Shown here: positions 27,069 through 34,962 of the stretch, in pieces
Layout: every line of letters starts with the position of its first letter
Numbering within the stretch: position 1 is the stretch's first letter
Source of the DNA: Gp6-AA40 sp963818645
GTDB lineage: Bacteria; Acidobacteriota; Vicinamibacteria; Vicinamibacterales; UBA2999
Direction: 5' to 3'
Assembly: GCA_963818645.1 (NCBI GenBank)
Contig: CAWFTF010000010.1
Coordinates: 197,894 to 261,893 of the forward strand
DNA: 64,000 nucleotides
Notes under the pieces: generated by a model
What the model saw: the letters and a program-made list of their open reading frames with translations, nothing else
The model's database searches: none
Told to the model about the DNA's origin: nothing
Translations under genes and position numbers: made by a program

Positions 27069-27155
27069 GTCCTCAGTCCTCGGTCCACAGTCCACGGCTG
27101 GCTCGAACTGGCTCGTGTCCACTGAGGACTGTAGACTGAGGACTGAGGACTGACA
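27069..27155 (+). repeat. Heptanucleotide inverted repeat, GTCCTCA/ACTGAGG type, between convergent genes
   Basis: Four left units (27069-27096: GTCCTCA, GTCCTCG, GTCCACA, GTCCACG) face five right units (27121-27155: ACTGAGG, ACTGTAG, ACTGAGG, ACTGAGG, ACTGACA) over 24 bp. Complementarity of the arms is strong. The array fills the 93 bp between two convergent stop codons, so it could act as a bidirectional transcription barrier. Confidence 0.85.
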
Positions 27156-27156
27156 C

Positions 27157-28434
27157 TCACCCCCGCGCGGCGACAGCCTGATCACGACTCAAGAACATCC
27201 AGATCGCGACGCCGGCTGCCGGCATCAGCGCGATGATCCAGAAGATTTCCTCCCAGCGCTGGCCGCTGATCAAGTTCGCCCCCGGAAGAATTCGAACGCT
27301 GCCGATGGCCACGCCTGCGCCGATGGCGTTCAGCAGGACGAAGTTCACGAGCGACCACGAGCCCGACGCGATGCCGGACATCATCGCCGACTGCTCGCGC
27401 GGGAACGCGTAGGAGCCGACTTTCAGCGCCACCATCTGAAAGCCGCCGCCGATGAATGTGGACAGCGAGATGAGTGCGATCGCAATCGACAGGGACGCGG
27501 TCATCGTCGTGAGTCCCAGCGTGAGCGAGATCACGGTGAGCAGCATGAACATGCCGATCGGCCGCGGGTTGTTGGCCGCGTAGCGATCGGCGGCCCAGCC
27601 CCAGAAGAAGTAGCCGATACCCCAGGTGAGCGCTGGAATCCAGACGACGCCGTTCACGTCGGCCTGGGTCAGATGCAGTCGCTGCACGAGATAGATCGCG
27701 AGAATGGTGAGCACGGGTCCGGGTGAAATCGCCGGTAGCGCGTAGCTGAACATGAGCGCCCATACCCGTCGTTCACGGAGATTCGGCCACTGCATCTTCG
27801 ACGTCGTGTGCGCGCTCTTCGCCAGGAATGGCGGACGCGCGATAGTTGCCCAGATCAGCATCCACAGCACGCCGAGGGCGCCCGTGGCGAGGAAGGCGAT
27901 CTTCCAGCCGTACTGGATCGCGAGTGGTCCGAGGAGCAGCGGCATCATGACTGCGCCAATGGTGCCGCCGCTGAAGGACAGCGCGATGCCGCGCGCACGA
28001 AGGTTCGGAGGCAGCGTTTCGACGGCGGTGCGCAGGCCGCCTGGGAACGTGCCGCCTTCGCCGAGTCCGAGCACGGCGCGAGCGAGCGCGAAGCCGGCGA
28101 AGCTCACCATCAACGCGTGCGACATGCTCGCGGCGGTCCACACCCCGACGGCGAGCAGCATGCCGATGCGAAGGCCGACGCGGTCGAGTACCGAACCCCA
28201 CACCGGGTTGCCGAGCGTGTAGGTGAGGAAGAAGAAGGATGTGGCGGTCGTGAAATCCTGCGGCGTCAGGCCGGTGTCCGCGATGATTGTTGGCGAGAGG
28301 ATGTTCAAGACCTGGCGATCGACGAACGACAGCCACGAGCAGAGTGCCATGCCGACGCACGGCACCCACATCTGCCAGCTGGTCGTGGTGGAAGTGGCTG
28401 CCGCAGACGTGCGAGCCGTGGTGGCTGGTGTCAT
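27157..28434 (-). CDS. MFS transporter (ACS-like)
   Basis: 425 residues, about 12 membrane segments. The TM1 region reads GMALCSWLSFVDRQVLNILS, loop 2-3 has GSVLDRVGLRIGM, and RAVLGLGEGGTFPGGLRTA is the TM4 motif typical of the anion:cation symporter branch (organic acids such as hexuronates and phthalate). Substrate unknown. It lies 57 bp downstream of a second MFS gene on the same strand; the two may form an operon. Confidence 0.8.
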   Translation of the reverse strand: MTPATTARTSAAATSTTTSWQMWVPCVGMALCSWLSFVDRQVLNILSPTIIADTGLTPQDFTTATSFFFLTYTLGNPVWGSVLDRVGLRIGMLLAVGVWTAASMSHALMVSFAGFALARAVLGLGEGGTFPGGLRTAVETLPPNLRARGIALSFSGGTIGAVMMPLLLGPLAIQYGWKIAFLATGALGVLWMLIWATIARPPFLAKSAHTTSKMQWPNLRERRVWALMFSYALPAISPGPVLTILAIYLVQRLHLTQADVNGVVWIPALTWGIGYFFWGWAADRYAANNPRPIGMFMLLTVISLTLGLTTMTASLSIAIALISLSTFIGGGFQMVALKVGSYAFPREQSAMMSGIASGSWSLVNFVLLNAIGAGVAIGSVRILPGANLISGQRWEEIFWIIALMPAAGVAIWMFLSRDQAVAARG

Positions 28435-28491
28435 CGTGTCTCCGTTGGAGCGCGGGCCATTAAATGCTGGGCCTGGCGAGACGTAGTCTCG

Positions 28492-29775
28492 TTAGGCATC
28501 GAGTGCTTCGCCGCTGCGATTGGGGAGCGTGAAGACGAGAACGGCGGCGAGCAGGAAGAACGCCGAGGTGACGCTGAGGGCGAGGCCGATGCCGATCCCG
28601 GGTTGCGTCGCAATCACGCCAATCGTGAACGGTGCGACCGCGCCCGCCATGCGTCCGATGTTGTAGCTCGTGCCTTGTCCGGTGGCGCGCACGGCTGCCG
28701 GATACAACTCGGCGACAAAGCTCCCGAACATGCTGAAGTAGCCGTAGCCGAAGTAGCCGATGAGAGGGCCAAGCGCGAGCAGGACGAACGGGCTGCGCGC
28801 CATCTGCCCGTAGATGGGAACGAGCAGCGCCGCGCCCACCATATAGAGGACGAACGCCTGCCGCCGCCCGATCTTGTCGGCGATGAAGCCGAAGGTGAGA
28901 TAGCCGAAGTACGCGCCAAGCTGCACCGGGATGATCCACGGCAGCGATCCGACGATGCCCATGCCGGCGCCACCTTGTTCGAGGGGTCGCGACAGGAACG
29001 CGGGCAGCCAGAAGAAGAGACCCCAGTTCGCAAACTGCACGGCCGATCCGAGCGCGATGATGAGCAGCGTGCGCCGGATCAGTGTCGGCCCGAAGATCAC
29101 CCTGAAGGGACTCGGGCCGCCTGCCTTCTGTGTCTTGCGGGTCCACGACTCCGGCTCGTGGACGTAGCGTCGAATCCAGAGCGTGAAGAGCGCCGGTACG
29201 ACGCCCACGACGAAGAGCCATCGCCAGGCGTCGGCTCCGAGTGATGGCGAGCCCAGGATGATCGCGGCGGAGATCGACGCCATCATGTAGCCGAGCGCCC
29301 AGCCCGACTGCATGATGCTGATGGCCTTGTTACGAAGATGTGCCGGCCATGTTTCGCTGACGAGCACCGCTCCGGACGCCCACTCGCCGCCCATGCCGAT
29401 GCCGAGTACCGCGCGCCAGAACAGCAGTTGCATCACGCTCTGCGACGTCGCGGCGCCGAGCGACGCCAGCGAAAAAATCAGGATCGTGCCCATCAGGGCC
29501 CGGGTCCGGCCGAAGCGATCGGCGACGTAACCGAAGATCGTCCCGCCGACGCCCGACATGATGAGCGTGACGGTGCCGAGCATACCGGCGGTGTCGTCGC
29601 CGAAGCCGAAGTACATGCGCAGCTGACCGACGGCCATGGTGTAGAGCATGAAATCCATGGCGTCGAGCATCCAGCCGAACTTCGCGGCCAGCAGCACGTG
29701 CCACTGTTCTCGGGTGACCGTGCGGTACCACGGAACGTCAGCGCTCATCGCCGTCGTTGCCGCTCGTGCTTCCAT
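28492..29775 (-). CDS. MFS transporter (aromatic/organic acid:H+ symporter-like)
   Basis: 427 residues from ATG 29775. About 12 membrane segments; GYVADRFGRTRALMGTILIF between TM2 and TM3 and the TM4 segment RAVLGIGMGGEWASGAVLV are characteristic of the AAHS/sialate-type MFS branch. The frame extends about 160 residues further upstream, but that part crosses two heptamer repeats and has no family sequence. It is transcribed with the downstream MFS gene. Confidence 0.8.
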   Translation of the reverse strand: MEARAATTAMSADVPWYRTVTREQWHVLLAAKFGWMLDAMDFMLYTMAVGQLRMYFGFGDDTAGMLGTVTLIMSGVGGTIFGYVADRFGRTRALMGTILIFSLASLGAATSQSVMQLLFWRAVLGIGMGGEWASGAVLVSETWPAHLRNKAISIMQSGWALGYMMASISAAIILGSPSLGADAWRWLFVVGVVPALFTLWIRRYVHEPESWTRKTQKAGGPSPFRVIFGPTLIRRTLLIIALGSAVQFANWGLFFWLPAFLSRPLEQGGAGMGIVGSLPWIIPVQLGAYFGYLTFGFIADKIGRRQAFVLYMVGAALLVPIYGQMARSPFVLLALGPLIGYFGYGYFSMFGSFVAELYPAAVRATGQGTSYNIGRMAGAVAPFTIGVIATQPGIGIGLALSVTSAFFLLAAVLVFTLPNRSGEALDA

Positions 29776-29796
29776 GAACGCCGAACCCTCCGCTCT

Positions 29797-29890
29797 CAGT
29801 AGGCAGTAAGCAGTAGGCAGAGGACCGTAGGACTGTCCGTGACCGCCTGACCGCATACTGCCTACCTCTAAAGTCCGTAGACCGTAGCCC
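29797..29890 (+). repeat. Heptanucleotide repeat, CAGTAGG type
   Basis: Units CAGTAGG, CAGTAAG, CAGTAGG and CAGAGGA occupy 29797-29824, and a partial opposite arm (CTGCCTA at 29858-29864 with flanking CCGTAG-like copies) extends to about 29890. It lies in the leader of the MFS gene, just upstream of its start. A distinct TTGGGAG array follows at 29968. Confidence 0.7.
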
Positions 29891-29967
29891 GAGCATCGTG
29901 ATGCGGTCAAGCCGTGCCCTGAGCACAGTCGACAGGCAAATCGATACAATGGCGTGTTCGATTGTTG

Positions 29968-30031
29968 AACTCCCAAGCTCCAACCTCCAATTCCCAATCT
30001 GATTGGGAGTTGGACATTGGGAGTTGGGAGT
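29968..30031 (+). repeat. Heptanucleotide inverted repeat, AACTCCC/TGGGAGT type
   Basis: Four left units (AACTCCC, AAGCTCC, AACCTCC, AATTCCC; 29968-29995) and four right units (TGGGAGT, TGGACAT, TGGGAGT, TGGGAGT; 30004-30031) are separated by 8 bp. It lies in the divergent region between an MFS gene and the peroxiredoxin gene, about 30 bp before the peroxiredoxin ribosome site. Confidence 0.85.
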
Positions 30032-30076
30032 TGACGAGTATTTGTTGCCCGGGATGAGCCGGGAAAGGAGCGAGGA

Positions 30077-30544
30077 ATGTCGGTAGCTGTCGGCGCAAAG
30101 GCGCCAGATTTCACCCTTCCGAACCAGGATCGAGAGCCCGTCACGCTCAGCGAGCAGCTGAAAAAGGGCCCCGTGGTCCTGGCGTTCATGCCGGCGGCGT
30201 TCAGCGGCACTTGCACGATCGAGATGTGTACGTTTCGCGACTCAGCGACCGAACTCAATCAGGTCAACGCTACGGTGCTGGGCGTCACGGTGGATACGTT
30301 CTTCGCGCTGAAGGCGTGGGGCGATGCGGAGTCGTTGAAGTTTCCGCTGCTCAGCGACTTCAACAAGGACGTCATTCGCAAGTATGGTGTCGTGAACCCG
30401 GACATGATCGGGCTCAAGGACATTTCCAAGCGCGCGACGTTCGTGATCGATCGCAGCGGCGTCGTGCGTCATGCCGAAGTTCTCGAAGACGCGCGGAACG
30501 AACCTGATTACGCGAAAGTGAAGCAGACGCTCGCGGGACTCTGA
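30077..30544 (+). CDS. Peroxiredoxin (AhpC/TSA superfamily)
   Basis: 155 residues. Thiol peroxidase reducing H2O2 and organic peroxides. Peroxidatic Cys in AFMPAAFSGTCTIEMC and redirecting motif around VLGVTVDTFFALKAW; the second Cys in CTIEMC is 5 residues on, as in AhpE/PrxQ-like proteins, so it may form a local disulfide. No signal peptide, hence cytoplasmic. ATG 30077 follows AAAGGAG. It stands alone between two TTGGGAG-type hairpins. Confidence 0.9.
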   Translation: MSVAVGAKAPDFTLPNQDREPVTLSEQLKKGPVVLAFMPAAFSGTCTIEMCTFRDSATELNQVNATVLGVTVDTFFALKAWGDAESLKFPLLSDFNKDVIRKYGVVNPDMIGLKDISKRATFVIDRSGVVRHAEVLEDARNEPDYAKVKQTLAGL

Positions 30545-30563
30545 GGAGCTTCAAGAAACACGT

Positions 30564-30639
30564 CAACGCCCAACCTCCAACTCCCAAGGCCCAAAATGTT
30601 GCGCATTTGGGATTGGATGTTTGGGAGTTGGGAGTTGAC
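30564..30639 (+). repeat. Heptanucleotide inverted repeat, CAACTCC/TTGGGAG type
   Basis: The left arm at 30564-30598 has CAACGCC, CAACCTC, CAACTCC, CAAGGCC and CAAAATG. The right arm at 30607-30634 has TTGGGAT, TGGATGT, TTGGGAG and TTGGGAG, then TTGAC. It lies between the peroxiredoxin stop and dnaB. Confidence 0.85.
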
Positions 30640-30728
30640 TGGCATTTCACGCTCCTTGGTCACTGCCCAGAAGTTGAAATTCCCGCTACCATCTTCGTCA
30701 CTCCGCGTTTACAAATTTTTCGTTCTTC

Positions 30729-32078
30729 ATGGCCGATACTGCTCTTGCCACGGCGGAGCGCACGCTTCCGCACAACCTCGAAGCCGAACGATCGGTGCTC
30801 GGTGCGATTCTCGTCCACAACGACGCGTTCAATCTCGCAGCGCAAGTCATCGACAGTCAGGACTTCTACCGGGATGCGCATCGTCGCATCTTCGATCGCA
30901 TGGTCGCGCTCAACGAGCGGCACGATGCGATCGATTTCGTCACACTGAAAGAGGAACTCGCACGCGCAGGTGAACTCGACGAGGTTGGCGGACCTGCGTA
31001 CGTTGCATCCCTTGCCGACGGTGTACCTCGCGCGACCAACGTCGAGTACTACGCACGCATCGTCAAAGAGAAAGCGACGCTTCGCAATCTGATCTACGCG
31101 GCGAGCAAGATCGTCACGAACGCGTACGAGGCCGACCAGGAGTCGGACCTGATCCTGGACGAGGCCGAGAGCGCGATCTTCGCCGTCGCTGACGACCGGC
31201 TGAAGTCCGGCTTCATCGCGATGCGCGATCTCGTCAAGGACAGCTTCCCGAAGATCGAGAAGCTGTTCGAGCAGAAGCGGCTCATCACGGGCGTCCCCAC
31301 GGGCTTCGTCGACCTCGACGAGATGACGCGCGGGTTGCAGGGTGGTGACCTCGTCATCGTCGCCGCCCGCCCCTCGATGGGGAAGACCAGTCTCGTCCTG
31401 AACATCGCGCAGTACGTCGCGGCGCTCGGCGATCAGGTCGTCGGGTTCTTCAGCCTTGAAATGTCGAAGGAATCGCTCTTCCTTCGCCTGTTGACGTCCG
31501 AGGCGCAGATCGACGGCCACCGACTGATGAGCGGCGCAATCGGCGGCAACGACTACCACCGCATCTCTCACGCGCTCGAGAAGCTGAACGCGATGAAGCT
31601 CTTCATCGACGACACGGCGAACATCGGCGTCCTCGAAATGCGTGCGAAATCGCGCCGGTTGCAGGCCGAGCATGGGCTGAACCTGCTGGTGGTGGACTAC
31701 ATTCAGCTCATGAGCGGACGCGGCCGTTTCGAAAACCGGACGCTCGAGCTGGCGTCGATCTCGCGCTCGATGAAAGGCCTGGCGAAGGAACTGAACGTCC
31801 CGATCGTCGTGCTGTCGCAGTTGAGCCGCGCGCCCGAGGCTCGGTCCGACCACCGCCCGCAACTCAGCGACCTTCGTGAATCCGGCGCGCTCGAACAGGA
31901 CGCCGACGTCGTCGTGCTGATCTATCGCGACGACGTGTACAACAAGGATCCCAATAGCCCTGATGCCGGCACCGCCGAACTGATTCTCGCCAAACAGAGA
32001 AATGGTCCGACCGGCATCGTGCGTCTCGCGTTCCTGCGCGAACAGACTCGTTTCGCCAACCTCGCGCAAGGTTCGTAG
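30729..32078 (+). CDS. dnaB: Replicative DNA helicase
   Basis: 449 residues. Hexameric helicase that unwinds DNA at the fork and recruits primase. N-terminal domain (about 10-115, LPHNLEAERSVLGAIL), linker, and RecA-like ATPase with Walker A ARPSMGKTS, Walker B LLVVDYIQLMSG and the arginine-finger region QLSDLRESGALEQDADVV. No intein is present. Often found right after rplI; here it is separated by the 21-kb metabolic block. Confidence 0.97.
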   Translation: MADTALATAERTLPHNLEAERSVLGAILVHNDAFNLAAQVIDSQDFYRDAHRRIFDRMVALNERHDAIDFVTLKEELARAGELDEVGGPAYVASLADGVPRATNVEYYARIVKEKATLRNLIYAASKIVTNAYEADQESDLILDEAESAIFAVADDRLKSGFIAMRDLVKDSFPKIEKLFEQKRLITGVPTGFVDLDEMTRGLQGGDLVIVAARPSMGKTSLVLNIAQYVAALGDQVVGFFSLEMSKESLFLRLLTSEAQIDGHRLMSGAIGGNDYHRISHALEKLNAMKLFIDDTANIGVLEMRAKSRRLQAEHGLNLLVVDYIQLMSGRGRFENRTLELASISRSMKGLAKELNVPIVVLSQLSRAPEARSDHRPQLSDLRESGALEQDADVVVLIYRDDVYNKDPNSPDAGTAELILAKQRNGPTGIVRLAFLREQTRFANLAQGS

Positions 32079-32081
32079 AGC

Positions 32082-32207
32082 ATCTTTGATTCGGTGATCT
32101 TGGATTGGCGATTAGATTGTTGATTGGGGAATGTTGATTGCCGATTTCGGCTGCTCTCAATCAAGAATCAGAATTCAACATTCACCAACCAATCAATAAT
32201 CAAAGAT
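32082..32207 (+). repeat. About 126-bp imperfect inverted repeat of TTGATTG-like heptamers
   Basis: AT-rich spacer between dnaB and alr. ATCTTTGATT (32082-32091) pairs perfectly with AATCAAAGAT (32198-32207), and GAATGTTGA (32129-32137) with TCAACATTC (32175-32183). The stretches between are runs of GATTG-like units at about 7-bp spacing. Much lower GC than the flanking genes. No gene is seen in the 142-bp gap. Confidence 0.75.
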
Positions 32208-32220
32208 CGCTAAATCAACA

Positions 32221-33406
32221 ATGATTCGCAGCACCGTCGCCCGCGTGGATCTTGCTGCGCTGAAATCCAACTTCGCGGCGATTCGACGCTACGTATCGAG
32301 TGAGGAGGGTCGAACACCTCCCGCGATCATCGGAGTCGTCAAAGCTAACGCATACGGTCACGGAGCACCACGCGTCGCGCTCGCATTGCAGGAAGCGGGA
32401 GCGACGATGCTGGCGTGCGCGGATATCGAAGAGGGCATCGTGCTCAGGCAGGCTGGAGTGCGCGTGCCGATTCTCGTATTCGGCGCGCTCAGCGTCAGCG
32501 ATCTCGATGGCCTCTTCGATTTCTCGCTGACGCCGACGATCTCGACGCCCGGTGCCGCGCGTGCGGTGCAGGCGGCCGCGATGCGGCGTTCAACGACGAT
32601 TGCCTACCACCTGAAGATCGACACCGGCATGAACCGGCTCGGGTTTCGTCACGACAACCTGCGTCGGACGCTTCCCGAACTACTGGCCAGCTCGACCCTG
32701 CGACTCGACGCCGTCTACACACATTTCGCATCTGCAGACGTGCCAGAGAGTCCAGTGTTCGACACGCAGCGTGAACGCTTCGACATTGCCTGGTCCGTTG
32801 TAGACGAGCTGTGTCGCGAATCGCGGATCGCGAATCCCGAATCCCGAACCCCGAATCCCGAATCCCGAATCCCGAGTGTTCCGTCACGCGTGCAACAGCG
32901 CCGGGTTGCTTCGCGATTCGCGCGTCTGGTTCGACGCGGTGCGTCCGGGGCTGCTGCTGTACGGGATCGTGCCGCCGCCCTTGGCGTCGACGATCGATCT
33001 CACGCCGGTGATGTCGCTTACGAGTCGCGTCGTCGCAGTCAAAGGATTGAGACCGGGTGAGGGTGTTGGCTATGGCTGGCGGTATGAGGCGAGCGAGCCT
33101 CGAACGGTTGCCGTCGTTCCAGCAGGCTACGCCGACGGACTCGACACTCGGCTGTGTGGACGCGGTCACGTGCTGATTCGAGGCCGGCGGGTCCCGATTG
33201 TTGGTGCCGTCTCGATGGATATGCTCACTGTCGACGTAACGGATCTCTCAGAGGTACGGCCGGGCGACGAAGTCGTGCTGCTCGGACGGCAGGGGAATGA
33301 GAGCTGGCAACGGATCGACGCACGCGAGATGGCGGCCGCCATCGGCACTATTCCGTGGGAGATCGTCTGTCGCCTCGGCACACGGATTGAAAGACAGTAC
33401 GACTGA
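32221..33406 (+). CDS. alr: Alanine racemase, frame disrupted at an internal heptamer repeat
   Basis: Converts L- to D-alanine for peptidoglycan. PLP lysine K41 in GVVKANAYGHG, TYHLKIDTGMNRLG-like barrel segment (YHLKIDTGMNRLGF) and, after the break, RHACNSAGLLRDSRVW, GVGYGWRYE (catalytic Tyr) and SMDMLTVDV. The first frame runs to 33060 and becomes nonsense after the GAATCCC array at 32814-32876; the second frame takes over from about 32876. Losing one heptamer, gaining two, or removing one extra base would restore about 392 residues. The array adds about 21 residues in the loop before RHACNSAG. If real, this cell lacks an intact copy here. Confidence 0.85.
32814..32876 (+). repeat. Nine-unit heptanucleotide array inside alr (TCCCGAA type)
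   Basis: Nine contiguous 7-bp units: TCGCGAA, TCGCGGA, TCGCGAA, TCCCGAA, TCCCGAA, CCCCGAA, TCCCGAA, TCCCGAA, TCCCGAG. The total of 63 bp is divisible by three, but any change by one unit shifts the frame. No forward frame has a stop codon within the array. It encodes NPESRTP/NPESRIP repeats in the upstream alr frame. Confidence 0.9.
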
Positions 33407-33408
33407 CT

Positions 33409-33507
33409 AACTCCCAATTCCCAAAGTGAATCTTGTCTCCAACTTCCAAGCGTCAAGCTGCTTTGGGAGTTGGGAGTTGGAAACACGATACAGTTGGGAG
33501 TTGACGA
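33409..33507 (+). repeat. Heptanucleotide inverted repeat (AACTCCC/TTGGGAG) containing the radA ribosome site
   Basis: Left units AACTCCC and AATTCCC (33409-33422) plus a second CTCCAACTTCCAAG patch; right units TTGGGAG, TTGGGAG and TTGGAAA (33463-33483), then another TTGGGAG at 33494-33500. This last unit gives GGGAG 7 nt before the radA ATG. Confidence 0.8.
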
Positions 33508-34890
33508 ATGAAATCCCCCAAAGTCGTTTTCGTCTGTCAGGAGTGTGGCGCTCAGGCGCCGAAGTGGATGGGCCGCTGTGCCGAGTGCGGCGCGTGGAAC
33601 TCGCTCGTCGAGGAACGCGCTGAGACGCCGATCGCCGCTGGCGCGACCAATCGCTTCTCGCAGTTTTCGACATCATCCACCGCGAAGTTGTACGCAGAAG
33701 TTGAGATGTCGCACGGCGTGCGGCTCTCGACTGGCATCGATGAATTCGATCGCGTGCTTGGCGGCGGCGTCGTTCCCGGGTCGCTCATCCTGCTCGGGGG
33801 AGAGCCGGGCATCGGCAAGTCCACGTTGCTGCTGCAGGCCGCGGCGCATTTCGCTCGCGAAGTGGGTCCGGTTCTCTACGCGTCGGCCGAAGAGTCCGAG
33901 CACCAGGTAAAGAGCCGCGGCGATCGGCTTGGCGTCGGCGATTCGCCGCTTTACCTGCTGTCCGAAACCTGCATCGAGCGCATCCTCGAAGAAGTCGCGC
34001 GGCTGTCGCCGTCGCTTGTCGTCATCGATTCGGTGCAGACCGTCTGGTCCAACAAGTTTCAATCGGCCCCTGGCAGCATCGGCCAGGTTCGCGAAGCCGC
34101 GACGCAGTTCCTGTTTGCCGCGAAGAACCAGAACATTCCGACCGTCCTCGTTGGCCACGTCACGAAGGACGGCAGCCTCGCCGGTCCGAAGGTGCTCGAG
34201 CATGTCGTTGACACGGTGCTGTACTTCGAAGGCGAGCGCCATCACTCGCATCGCGTCGTGCGCGCGGTGAAGAACCGGTTCGGTGCCGTGAGCGAACTTG
34301 GCGTCTTCGAAATGACTGGCAGCGGATTGCGTCCGGTGCCGAATCCATCCAAGCTGTTTTTGTCGGAGCGGGCGTCGGGTGCACCGGGTTCGGCAGTGGT
34401 GTGTTGCATCGAAGGATCGCGTCCGATCCTCGTGGAAGTGCAAGCGCTCGTCAGCACCAGCACCTACGGCAACCCGCGTCGTATGGCGATCGGCATCGAC
34501 CAGAATCGCCTGTCGCTGCTGCTGGCCGTCCTCGAGAAGCGGGCCGGTCTCTCGCTCGCTGGCGACGACGTCTACGTCAACATCGCAGGCGGAATGACGA
34601 TCGATGAGCCAGCGGCCGACCTCAGCGTCGTCGCGGCGGTCGCGTCGAGTGTGCGGAACCGGGGACTGGCGCCGTCCACGGCGGTGTTCGGTGAAGTGGG
34701 GCTGAGCGGGGAGATCAGGGGCATTCCACAGGCCGCCCTTCGTGTGAAAGAGGCGACCCAGATGGGGTTCAGCCGCGTCGTTCTCCCGGCTGGTAATCTC
34801 GATCCCACTGATAACACGCAGGCTGAAGGCCGGTGCGAATTGGTCGGAGTTCGAACGGTTGGTGAAGCGCTCGACCAGCTGATCGCTTGA
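33508..34890 (+). CDS. radA: DNA repair protein RadA (Sms)
   Basis: 460 residues. Branch-migration helicase of recombination. N-terminal zinc finger CQECGAQAPKWMGRCAECG, RecA-like ATPase with Walker A GEPGIGKST, the RadA-specific VKNRFG motif, and a C-terminal Lon-protease-like domain (from about 300, VEVQALVSTSTYGNPRRMAI). ATG 33508 uses a GGGAG supplied by a heptamer unit. Confidence 0.97.
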   Translation: MKSPKVVFVCQECGAQAPKWMGRCAECGAWNSLVEERAETPIAAGATNRFSQFSTSSTAKLYAEVEMSHGVRLSTGIDEFDRVLGGGVVPGSLILLGGEPGIGKSTLLLQAAAHFAREVGPVLYASAEESEHQVKSRGDRLGVGDSPLYLLSETCIERILEEVARLSPSLVVIDSVQTVWSNKFQSAPGSIGQVREAATQFLFAAKNQNIPTVLVGHVTKDGSLAGPKVLEHVVDTVLYFEGERHHSHRVVRAVKNRFGAVSELGVFEMTGSGLRPVPNPSKLFLSERASGAPGSAVVCCIEGSRPILVEVQALVSTSTYGNPRRMAIGIDQNRLSLLLAVLEKRAGLSLAGDDVYVNIAGGMTIDEPAADLSVVAAVASSVRNRGLAPSTAVFGEVGLSGEIRGIPQAALRVKEATQMGFSRVVLPAGNLDPTDNTQAEGRCELVGVRTVGEALDQLIA

Positions 34891-34962
34891 TTTTCCCGGC
34901 GCGGGGCTCTAAGGTTCACTCATTCTACCCGGCGTGGATCGTAGTTGACCCTGGAGTCCGTC

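Noticed and set aside
28492..30258. A 588-residue MFS reading frame with a long N-terminal extension
   Set aside because: The first ~160 codons cross two heptamer arrays and have no transporter similarity; the ATG at 29775 fits the family.
32814..32876. Repeats considered as a CRISPR array
   Set aside because: Units are 7 bp and contiguous with no spacers, and no cas genes are present; this holds for all arrays in the window.
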